Assembly: GCA_037576215.1 (NCBI GenBank)
Contig: JBANDB010000004.1
Location: forward strand, 2,728,001 to 2,792,000
Origin: Armillaria gallica
Lineage: Eukaryota > Basidiomycota > Agaricomycetes > Agaricales > Physalacriaceae
DNA length: 64,000 bases
Reading direction: 5' to 3'
The position numbers were made by a program, and so were the translations under genes. The notes beneath the pieces were generated by a model. The model did no database searches. It saw only the letters and a list, made by a program, of their open reading frames with translations, and was not told where the DNA came from. Below, piece after piece: positions 56,016 to 64,000 of the stretch; position 1 is the first letter of the stretch, and each line of letters starts with the position of its first letter.

Positions 56016-57203
56016 TCATGATGAGAGTGTACGATCAGGAGGAGTCAGAACCAAGCGAAGCGCACCGACAGTCGCACGAGCCCGAGTCAGGACAGGCGGC
56101 TGCACCATGAGCTCTTTACGCAGGACGGGAGGTAAGTCTTGAAGGATCTTCGGAGACGGCTGCACAAGGAAGCTGAAATCAATACCCAAGCCTAATCCAA
56201 TCGGCGAGGTGCGAGGAGGAGGCATCGTCGAAGCACAGAAATATTGATTGACGTCCTTGACTCTTGCAGTAGAATTGACAAGTTCGGCGTCCGTGAGGAA
56301 GAACCGATCAGTTTTGCTAATCTCGGCGCGGAGTTCTGGGAGGGTGATACGTTTCGAAGAGCGTACGTCGAAGACACGGAGCAGGACCTGATTGACGGAG
56401 GGCGTGATAGGAAAGATTTTGAGAAAATAGTCGGGATTGCAAAGGAAATAGTCGAAGCATGGATCTGAAATCTTAGCGGCGAGCCAAGGGTTTCACCCAA
56501 CCATCATATTGATGAGGACGACACCGAGAGCCCAGACGTCGCTGCTTCTGGTCGAGTAGGTCGGCGATTTGAAATCCTCGCCTAAGCATTCTACGTAGAA
56601 AACATTAGACGAATAAAATGGATGATCAGGGGGGAACTCACCAGGACTCTTGTATGGTAGGGTGCCTGCCCCGCGGAACTGGTAGTCGTCTTCGCAAGTA
56701 GCTAGACCAAAGTCGGCAAGGAATACCTGAGTCCCATCTTCCGAGCAGAGGATATTCTCAGGTTTGATGTCGCGATGGAATATTTGATTGGCGTGGCAAT
56801 GCAGCACAGCATCGACGATCTGAAGGAAGACCTGCTTCACCAATGAGTCGTTGCGATAAAATACCTTCTGTTCCCGGATGGCGTTGTGCAACTCGCCACC
56901 AGGGCAATAGTCCATGACCATGAAGATATAATCTTCCTCGACCCATGTAGATCGGTATGTGACGATATTGGGATGTCGAGAGACGGTAGCATGCGAAACG
57001 ATTTCCTTGCTGACTGCTGTAACCCTTTTAGAACCGTCAATCTCGATACATTTTACAGCGAAATAAGCAAAGTTATTGATAGCCTCAACGTCCAGAGCCT
57101 TGTACACCTGCCCGTAGTTTCCAGAACCGAGCAGGTCGACGAGGATGAGGCCCCCGTTAGCGATGGACCGACCCACAAGGCGGGGGACTCTGCTGAAAGG
57201 CAT
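56016..57203 (-). pseudogene. Ran1/Ksp1-like Ser/Thr kinase with one in-frame stop
   Basis: Start chosen at ATG 57201-57203 (MPFSRVPRLVGRSI), because this opening is conserved in the family; an upstream in-frame ATG at 57260 adds a hydrophobic 19-residue stretch. Kinase motifs are complete: G-loop LGSGNYGQVYKA, lysine in YFAVKCIEID, HRDIKPENIL, DFGLA, an intron, then ECLGEDF and DVWALGVVLINMMVG. Here TGA 56493-56495 replaces the arginine of the conserved G-R-N-P-W, and the frame continues correctly with NPWLAAKISDPCFDYFL, FPITPSVNQVLLRVFD and KRITLPELRAEISKTDRFF, to about 56016. A CGA-to-TGA change is the simplest explanation. Without suppression the protein would lose the end of the C-lobe. 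Family members act in nutrient and sexual-development signalling. Confidence 0.75.
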
Positions 57204-57411
57204 AGTATGTGCAATAGAAAAAGATATGTGGAAGAAGCAGAGATATAACACGACTTTCAAAGTCGAGGAAGTGGTGGTAGGGAGGAAAGAGTAATCTGGG
57301 GGAACTCCTATTCACGGGAACGTGATATCGTCCACGTTCTAAGACCCACAAAAATAGATGGCAACACCGGGCCGGGACAAAATGCACAGCTAACCCAGCA
57401 ATTTCCAATGT

Positions 57412-58991
57412 CTACGCATCCCAATCAACCCAAGTACGCGTATTCTTGTACCTGTCCCAATGTAGATCCACTGCTATCCATAGACCTTCGTCGCGAAGCG
57501 CCCACCAATCTTCAGCCACAGAATGTGCAAATTTTTCTCCGAGGGTGATCTTCGATAGAGTACCAATTAGCCACCTCGACCTTGCAAATTCAAGGATGGC
57601 GGACTGCGTTTCGTACGTCCCAATAAGATGGATGTGCTCGAGATGGGGTGTTACGTCGAGAGAGACCGCCATTTCCCTGAAAAACTCAGACGGGATATTC
57701 ACACAGCAAAGATACATATAGTGTAAGCTTTTCAGAGTGCGAAGAAATTCGATTAAACTCCTAGCGTCTCCGGGTTCCGGCCAAGCCCATTCATGGCATA
57801 AAGTCAGCCTGGTTATGACATTCGAGGGTGCTACCATGGGAAAGGCACATTGAGTCAACGTGGCTGCACACAGTTCCAACGCCGTGAGACTAGGAACTGT
57901 GAGGTGAGAGTATGTATTGGCGACTCCAATAACCGAACATCTCTGACCAATGATGCATAGCGACGAAAGTTTCGGGAGTTCGACCAAGGGGACATTTTCA
58001 TCGTCTCCGCCAAGTGCCAACCACTCTAAGCTCTGCATATGCGGAAGAACGTGGACGAAGAAGAAGCTGTTCGTCAACTCTTCGCTGATGTTCAGATGTG
58101 TGATACGTGCTAGAAGCATTGGTGAAGGCCCCATGTATTCCCACCCCCTGTCTTCGTATGAATCGATACGAAGGCGGCAGAGGTCTGGCGATGTCTCGAA
58201 TACTTTAAACAAATGATGAAGCCCCGAGGGCAAGGGCCGTTTATGCAGGGTGACAGTAAGACTTTGTAGTCTACAGAGCGTGCTTCCGTTTCGCCGGATA
58301 GTTTCCAATTCATCACCATCGATATACATAGTCGCCGTCCGCCAATATGGTGCACTTGAGATCAGAACACGAAAGACAGGATGGTCGCATATGTCTCCAC
58401 TTGTCTCAAGCTGCAGATCAAGGTCACGATCTCTCGCTTCTCAATCTGCATACGGAGGAGACTTGCGAGGTACCGAACCGGCGGGGTACAGGAAGGAGCT
58501 TTCAACTGAATGTTGAGTTGAATATATGACCAGAGGTTGGAGCTATGGATGCTGATATTTCGCCAGCTGCTGCAAACTCGAGATAGTGACCATGGTGCCG
58601 TACTTGGGATGGTACGCGAATCATAGCCTCTATGAGGACGGTCTTTACGGAAATCGACGCATATGGCGAAAATGTCATAGAGAATGTCGGCCGGCATCTT
58701 GCGCATTGGATGGAGGATAGCCTTTGCATCGGCGACATTGGCGATTGCCTGGTCCCGTTCCGTTTCTAGGGCACTCAGGAGCTGGGTTGCGACGCTGACC
58801 TTGTGATTAAACACAGCAAGCGCATTTTTTCCTTCTGAAATTATAGATTTCAGGTAAGCCTGTTCAGAATCTGTAGGCGGAATATTGTGGCCCTGTAGCT
58901 CTGTGATCTTTGCATCTCGAGTTGGCTGATGGAAATCTGGGAGAAAAGACGCAAAGCTAAGATCAAAACGACCTTTATCGAATCGTGCCAT
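57412..58991 (-). pseudogene. F-box/LRR-type gene with probable frameshift
   Basis: From ATG 58989-58991 (MARFDKGRFDLSF) the first frame gives DSEQAYLKSIISEGKNALAV, a coiled segment SALETERDQAI, and the F-box core HPMRKMPADILYDIFAIC, then APWSLSRVCSSWRNISI and RYLASLLRMQIEKRE. The natural continuation, RDRDLDLQLETSGDICDHP, is in another frame. The switch falls in a GAGAGA run near 58428-58436, fitting a 2-base slippage; no plausible intron bridges it. The rest (SSAPYWRTATMYIDGDELET, leucine-rich segments, ending NTRTWVDWDA at 57412) is open. Family: SCF adaptor-like F-box proteins with an N-terminal coiled coil. Partial copies of this gene occur at 61458-61708 and 63360-63800. Confidence 0.7.
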
Positions 58992-60382
58992 TTTATAGTA
59001 ATGAACTGAGTTTGATTACGGATAGTCAGCACAAACATTGAATTAAAATTTAGATAAATACCGATGATGCAGACAAATGTTTGTTCAAAGTGGCGGGTGC
59101 GGCACAGCCACATTATCTTTCGCACGTTCGGCAGGGGTTCGGACCGGTGTTCCGGCACACCAACATCTAAATATCTCCAGAGTCCGCCCGTCTCAACACA
59201 GAACTAATTCAACTGCCAGACCCTAGGTCGCAAACCGCCCGTCATTTTTTAGCCACTTCAGGTCGAAACTTTTGGACTTTCGACATACTACCAGTCTTTC
59301 ACCGTGATCTCGTGGCGAATTCAATGATGGAGACCTCCTTCAGCTGAGATCCAACGGCATGGAAGTGCTCGAATTTCAGCTTACCTTGCACTTTGCCTCA
59401 CAGACTCTTAGTGAATGGCACGGAAAGATGGTTGAATGTCTCAGTCGTGTCCTATGGAATTGATGCCCATACGAAACCTTCCAGACATATTCCTTCCACT
59501 GGAGAATAGATAGCCTCTCTTTAAGTATCTTCAGCTAAAAAGAATTTCTTTGACTCGGCAAGAAACCTACGCGGTCCATCAAACGGTGCATTGCCCTCAT
59601 TAGTTGATTGGTACGGCGCGTTCGACTGCAAGCAATCTTTCTTCAATCATGGGGCACTGGACGACCTCATTCATTAAGTATCACCCATTCTTCGATAGCC
59701 TCGCATAAACCGCAGTCCACTGGGACAGAGTAACTGTCCGCTTTTGATGCGCATCTAGTATCAAGGTCGATTCTGGCACTGCATCATTCTAGTCTCTTTA
59801 AACTCAAAATTTCATGTACCAGATGTTCACCAATGATAGCCTTTCTTCGAAAGCGTTCTTCCCAGAATCACCCTCTTGTGTAGAGGATCACTGATCAGCA
59901 GGCGATATCGTTGAAGTCATACCGTGAGCCGTTTACTCGATTCAGTTTGTCGATACCGAACGCCCTAACGACACGTCGGCCATCATTCTGGAACTAGGAA
60001 GTCTTGGCCGACAATGAGACGGTTGAGATATATGATCCTGTTACTGTTACCCATGATGCGCTGCCTCGCAGTTTCCAGGTCCAGTATGACTCAACACCGT
60101 GACATAGCGGACCGTACCATCGTTCCCGGTTCGCCCACATGAGTGAACATCTTCGCAGAAAGGATAATTGTTCATCGATCCCAGATGCTCAAGCAAAGAA
60201 GGTGGTCTATGAAGAACGAGCACAAAATTTCCGAAGTGGGCGAAATAAAGCAAAGATAAAAACACCGGAATAGTCGAGCAATGTGAACAGTTCGTGCTTG
60301 GAACACCTATGCTGATTCATACAAACGTGCTGCGTGTGATGACCTGGTCTTTCCCCACCCTATCTTCCCTTTCCGATTTTCT
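58992..60382. other. Intergenic region, no supported gene
   Basis: Stop-rich in all frames for most of its length. Short frames at 60047-60265 (minus) and 60294-60494 (plus) are antisense to, or outside, the next gene and show no motif. Confidence 0.35.
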
Positions 60383-61450
60383 TCAAGCAGAGTTCGAAAT
60401 GAAATCCAACAAACGCGTCCAAACAACCGGTGGGCGGAAGAATCTATCCAACTTTACGATCGCATTGCGCAGGTCCCTCTCGATATCCTCTTGACTGAAA
60501 GGACGCGATTTATGTTCACCTTTAAATGCCTGAATCTGGAGCATTTGAAATAAGTATCACTGCCGACCAGATGTTCAAGTCTGGTACGATGAAGGCTCCG
60601 TAGGCCCTTGGAATGAATTGATTGGCTGACAAAATCAGTGTCGATTACTTGACGCAACGTGAGAAAGACGGCACGCTGGGCAGCGGCGCAATGCTCTCTC
60701 CACTCGAAAGATGAACGACCATGAAGTATGAGAGCTTCCGAAAAAAGCTCTCTTATGAGAGGTAAGTTGGCCTGATCTGCTTCGTGATAACATCTCGTTC
60801 CAAAAAGGGCTGAGGAACCGTGGTGCGACCAGAAAAGAGATTGATCATCGCGAGTGAAAGCCGCAGCGGTATGAACAGTGAATCATCTTTTGATACGTCA
60901 AACTTGGCGAATGTTTTCAAGAGAGCGACAGCGACTTCGTTGTCGACAAGATAGTTCCTCACAGCATCGCAGAAAGTCATGGCAGCAGGTATAGTGATGC
61001 TGACTGTATCGCTCACAGTGATCGTGGTGGTTGAGTGAGCATGCGTACAAATTGAAGGCACAATTTCCAATTGACATTATCTTCGTTGGTACCAAAAATC
61101 GGGGGAAGTGTACGCTGCGTGCATCGTAACAGAACCGCCCAGGTAGCGGGATGAAGATGAAGAGTGTCCTGGAGGAAGATATCTGTGGAACCAAATGAAG
61201 GGTCGACGGTCGCTTGGTGCGGTTCTTGGCAAACAGCCAGAATAGTTTGAAGTTCAAAAGACGCCCACTTGGAAATTTTCAGATTCGCTAGGTTGTGTGT
61301 AAAGGGGGAACTGGAGAGTATTCCGGTTAAGAACAAGGATCGCAGCAATCCCTCGAGCCTATAATGCGATCCTCCCTCTTGTTTGTGGACATGTTCCCCC
61401 GAAGCATTCGTTTCGACTAGCTCCTGCATCATGTGCAGGTATGCGGGCAC
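60383..61450 (-). CDS. Unrecognised helical protein, possibly frameshifted
   Basis: Coding-like minus-strand exons run from ATG 61448-61450. They read LHMMQELVETNASGEHVHK, LANLKISKWASFELQTILAV and HPATWAVLLRCTQRTLPPIF. After a probable intron come MTFCDAVRNYLVDNEVAVAL, KTFAKFDVSKDDSLFIPLRL, QANLPLIRELFSEALILHG and CAAAQRAVFLTLRQ. Two further introns give SLHRTRLEHLAFKGEHKS and DLRNAIVKLDRFFRPPVVW, ending DFISNSA with TGA 60383-60385. The last four exons chain without conflict. Upstream, two joins (near 61035 and 60785) need a one-base shift, so the gene may be decayed or the borders misread. A helical repeat or F-box-companion protein is possible, but no family is recognised. Confidence 0.4.
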
Positions 61451-61457
61451 TGGTTAT

Positions 61458-61708
61458 GGAATTCGAGGGTGCTATCACGGGAAAGGCACATTGAGTCAAC
61501 GTGGCCACACACAGTCACAACGCCGTGAGACTAGGAACTGTGAGGTCAGAATACGTATTGGCGACTCTACTATCCGAACATCTCTGGCCAATGATGCACA
61601 GTAAAGAAAATTTCCGCAGTTGGACCAAGAGGACATTCCAAACCTCTCCAACCACACTAAGCTCTGCATATGCGGAAGGACGTGGACGAAGAAGAAGCTG
61701 TTCGGGCC
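61458..61708 (-). pseudogene. F-box gene fragment (middle part)
   Basis: Closely matches 57826-58075 in the same orientation, including ATTGAGTCAACGTGGC, CGCCGTGAGACTAGGAACTG and GCATATGCGGAAG.ACGTGG, ending at GAAGAAGCTGTTC. It encodes part of the leucine-rich region (FFFVHVLPHMQSLVWLERFG) with small deletions. It lacks the F-box and the C-terminus. Confidence 0.75.
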
Positions 61709-62057
61709 GAATGTCAAGAGAGGCATGTGGATTCTTCGCATTTTCATTACAAGTAGACGATTAGCCATTCATACAAAAGGGACACAGAATTGGGAAAAGG
61801 CGAGAGGCGAGAAGCTACATAGACATTCGTAGGCACGGTACAAGAAACGAAAGATGATACACTGAGGGCAGAGGCGAAATTTAGAGACCGAGTGTGCGAA
61901 AGGGACCGAATATCGTCCAGAGAAAAAAATGCTGCTCATTTCGAAATGCTGGATGTGGCGAGAAAAGGGTCGAGATATGCAAGGGATACAGAAGAAAGGG
62001 CGGGTTCTAGACAACGCGAATGAGTGAGTCTGTGATCAGTAAGGGAAAGAACTAACC
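61709..62057. other. Intergenic DNA between F-box fragment and cysteine-rich frame
   Basis: No gene is seen. The homology to the F-box gene stops abruptly at about 61708 and a minus frame at 61769-62014 lacks motifs. Confidence 0.3.
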
Positions 62058-62264
62058 TCAATCAACCCTCTCCCGAGGGACTGGCACGGTGTGTTTCATG
62101 CAGTAGTTATCGACGTTCAAGTCTTTGGTTTCGACCTTATTGCATCGCACGTTCGTGCCCTCTCGTTCAGGGCATTGCTGGAAATGCTTGCCGGCGTGTT
62201 TGCAGCCACAAGTGTAGATGACGGTTTCGTCTGTGCACACTGGAAATAAGAGTTCAGTTAGCAT
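62058..62264 (-). CDS. Small cysteine/histidine-rich protein or exon
   Basis: The minus frame reads VCTDETVIYTCGCKHAGKHF, then QQCPEREGTNVRCNKVE and NVDNYCMKHTVPVPRERVD before the stop at 62058. Regular C-x-C, C-H and C-x-x-H spacing resembles small zinc-binding basidiomycete proteins of unknown function. An intron acceptor probably precedes VCTDET (near 62238), so an upstream exon is expected but could not be placed. The ATG at 62264 is not trusted. Confidence 0.35.
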   Translation of the reverse strand: MLTELLFPVCTDETVIYTCGCKHAGKHFQQCPEREGTNVRCNKVETKDLNVDNYCMKHTVPVPRERVD

Positions 62265-62322
62265 TTAATAGAGCACTGAAAAGCTGCGCACTGGTGAAAA
62301 AGAGGCTGTAAGAATCTAATTT

Positions 62323-62343
62323 GACGGTGGTGGTGGTGGTGGT
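62323..62343 (+). repeat. (GGT)n microsatellite
   Basis: Seven or so uninterrupted GGT/TGG triplets, GACGGTGGTGGTGGTGGTGG. It lies in non-coding DNA upstream of the cysteine-rich frame. Confidence 0.8.
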
Positions 62344-62792
62344 AAGAGGCAAGTGGATCGCCGGCGACACAGATGTCTCTGCAAGCATGGACAAATACCA
62401 GCAGCCACCGAGTCGGAGTGTCCCCTCGGTCCCACCCCCCCGCTCCCAGAGCATGGAGATCTTGTACCCATGCGTGTGCTCACCCTCTTATTTTCTTAAC
62501 TACTTAGGTATGATTATCGATTATCATTGGCTAATTGTCCGGACTCATATTATCGTGTCCGCAATGTAAATCTGCCAGTAGACATCACTCATATTTCACC
62601 TAGTGTTGAACAAGCAGTCTGAACTACGAGTTTCAGCTTACCTTTGAATGATTTACCTTGCGCTTAGACTCCTACCCGGGAGGATGGTTGAGCGAAGGTC
62701 CCGATAACAAGCACTACTAAGATAATGAAGCACAAAAACATCTCTTCATTTGTTCTCACCGCCCTCTCCGGTTAAAATGATACAATTTTTCG

Positions 62793-63188
62793 TTAGCTCT
62801 GAAAGGCCCCATTTTGAATCTCATACGTATGTCCAAATGTAAGCCCACCTTGTGATAACAGATCAGCCTCTCTTGACGAGGTTTCTTGACCGCTTTCAAC
62901 CTCACCAGCATGCCAAGCAGCACAACCCCGCATCGCCCCAATGGGCGGCATAGGCAGAGTGAAGGGGATAGGCGGGTTAACGCGCGAAAACACCATGGAA
63001 GCCACTTCGAGGTATTCCCAGTCCTTTACTGACAACTTCTCTTGCAGTGCTGGGTAAAACTCTGCGAACTGCGATACCGTAAGGCTCAGTATATCTTCAC
63101 TGATCTTCTGTTCAACAAGCCGGGCAAGGATTGGATGGAGCGTGCTATGCAGAGCTGTGAGCATGTCGGTGTCAGGCGTAGAGGTCAC
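62793..63188 (-). CDS. Hypothetical 131-residue protein
   Basis: An uninterrupted minus frame from ATG 63186-63188 reads MTSTPDTDMLTALHSTLHPI, LARLVEQKISEDILSLTVSQF, EKLSVKDWEYLEVASMVFSR, then a proline-rich PPIPFTLPMPPIGAMRG. Composition and helical heptads look protein-like. No family is recognised. It may be the first exon of a longer gene ending further left, since a GT-AG pair near 62840-62800 is possible. Confidence 0.35.
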   Translation of the reverse strand: MTSTPDTDMLTALHSTLHPILARLVEQKISEDILSLTVSQFAEFYPALQEKLSVKDWEYLEVASMVFSRVNPPIPFTLPMPPIGAMRGCAAWHAGEVESGQETSSREADLLSQGGLTFGHTYEIQNGAFQS

Positions 63189-63359
63189 GGCGAATTGGCA
63201 ATTGTGTGTATGCTACTCGCGGTGAAAGACTTAGCGACTGGAGACGTTTTGTTGCAAATTCTCACCTGCTATGGAGCCCTAGTCAAGTGAATAAAGGGGT
63301 CTGTTCTGTGTAGTCAGACTCAGACCGTGCAGTGCCCTTCTCTATCTGTCTCAACCGGA

Positions 63360-63800
63360 TCGTTTTCTGCGGAGATGCGCGAGGTAGCGAACCGGTGGGG
63401 CATGCCAAGGAAGGGGCTTCTGGCAACTAATAGTACATGTTCAGGCGAATGAATGTCCAAATTTGGGAACAGCTCTGAAGGCGCCATGTCTTTTTCGGAG
63501 GTTGGCGCATATGAAGTGAAGCCGTCATAGGGAATTTTCGCATCGGATGAAGGATAGCCTTTGCATCGGCGACATTGACGATTGTTTACTAGGTTGACTT
63601 TTCAGCACAACGCATTTTCGCCTCTTGATATCACAGATTTTAGGTAAGAGTGTCGGGACTCCGTAGGCGGGTTATTTTGACAGGGTAATTGGTGCAGATA
63701 GAACTGGCTGGTGAAAGCCTGGGAGGAAGGACGCAATACGGTTGGAATCTGACCAAGTCTTATCGATTCGCGACATACTCCGGTCAAAAATAAGTATTAC
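63360..63800 (-). pseudogene. F-box gene fragment (N-terminal part)
   Basis: Degenerate copy of the N-terminus of the 57412-58991 gene: FLPGFHQPV, NNPPTESRHSYLKSVISRGE match FLPDFHQPT and NIPPTDSEQAYLKSIISEGK. Shared DNA includes GGATAGCCTTTGCATCGGCGACATTG near 63550 and 58715, and GAGGTA.CGAACCGG.GGGG near 63380 and 58467. Several deletions and stops are present. With 61458-61708 it could be one copy split by about 1.65 kb of unrelated DNA. Confidence 0.65.
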
Positions 63801-64000
63801 CGAGAGCAGAAAGATATTCGGAGCTTGCAATTTAAAAAAGGAAAGACAGCAAATGCACTGAAAACATCTCATCGAGGTTATCTCATGGCAAAATCATAAC
63901 TACGTACTGACGATCTGTTTTGTTAATGTAACGAGTCTCCGATGTTACCAGCACCTTCGCAAGCACACTGACAAGAATCCTGTTCACCGGTGGTGACTAT
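63801..64000. other. Window end, nothing recognised
   Basis: No coding or structured feature is seen in the last 200 bp. Confidence 0.3.

Noticed and set aside
1..64000. CRISPR arrays, prokaryotic operons, rRNA genes
   Set aside because: The window is intron-rich fungal DNA; no regular spaced repeats with spacers and no rRNA-like sequence were seen. tRNA genes were not found, but a covariance search would be needed to exclude them.

Overview
The window looks like nuclear DNA of a mushroom-forming fungus (Basidiomycota, probably Agaricomycetes). Genes are split by many short GT-AG introns of about 45-60 bp with CTRAY branch points. Families typical of the group are present: Fig4 and Grn1/nucleostemin housekeeping proteins, a Kre6/Skn1-type GH16 protein, a basidiomycete sesquiterpene synthase, F-box/LRR proteins, and fungus-expanded kinase and APH-like families. 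All gene models were spliced by eye, so exon borders are approximate unless a start or stop codon is named.

Layout. (1) 1-16.4 kb: a TauD-type dioxygenase sits tail-to-tail with a Dal5-type permease. That permease, with its promoter and downstream DNA, is repeated as a second intact gene in inverted orientation. The result is a roughly 12 kb imperfect palindrome (arms about 2.8-6.8 and 10.65-14.7 kb) whose spacer holds one sesquiterpene synthase. A non-coding repeat of 1 kb or more occurs at 9.64-10.66 and 14.74-16.4 kb, with a third partial copy at 26.4-26.7 kb. (2) 16.5-29.5 kb: repeat-rich, fast-evolving DNA with APH-like fragments, a remnant resembling a Crypton-type tyrosine recombinase, an unrecognised multi-exon gene, a chimeric gene joining a BCS1 N-terminal region in frame to a helical region and a TKL-like kinase, a decayed kinase gene, and an array of six short hairpins with matched but different stems. 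(3) 30-48.1 kb: mostly conserved genes, Grn1, Fig4, a luciferase-fold (DUF5519-like) gene with an in-frame stop, a GH16 glucan-synthesis protein and a large multi-membrane GT2 glycosyltransferase. (4) 49.9-64 kb: F-box proteins, a kinase-like gene carrying a tandem in-frame duplication and an array of intron-exon cassettes, a Ran1-like kinase with one nonsense codon, and dispersed F-box fragments.

How genes may work together: the dioxygenase and adjacent permease suggest uptake and oxidative cleavage of an organic sulfonate or a related acid (inference). The terpene synthase has no P450 beside it, so it is not an obvious complete biosynthetic cluster. GH16 and GT2 proteins both point to cell-wall polysaccharides. 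Several otherwise recognisable genes carry single disruptions; these may be real pseudogenes or consensus errors.
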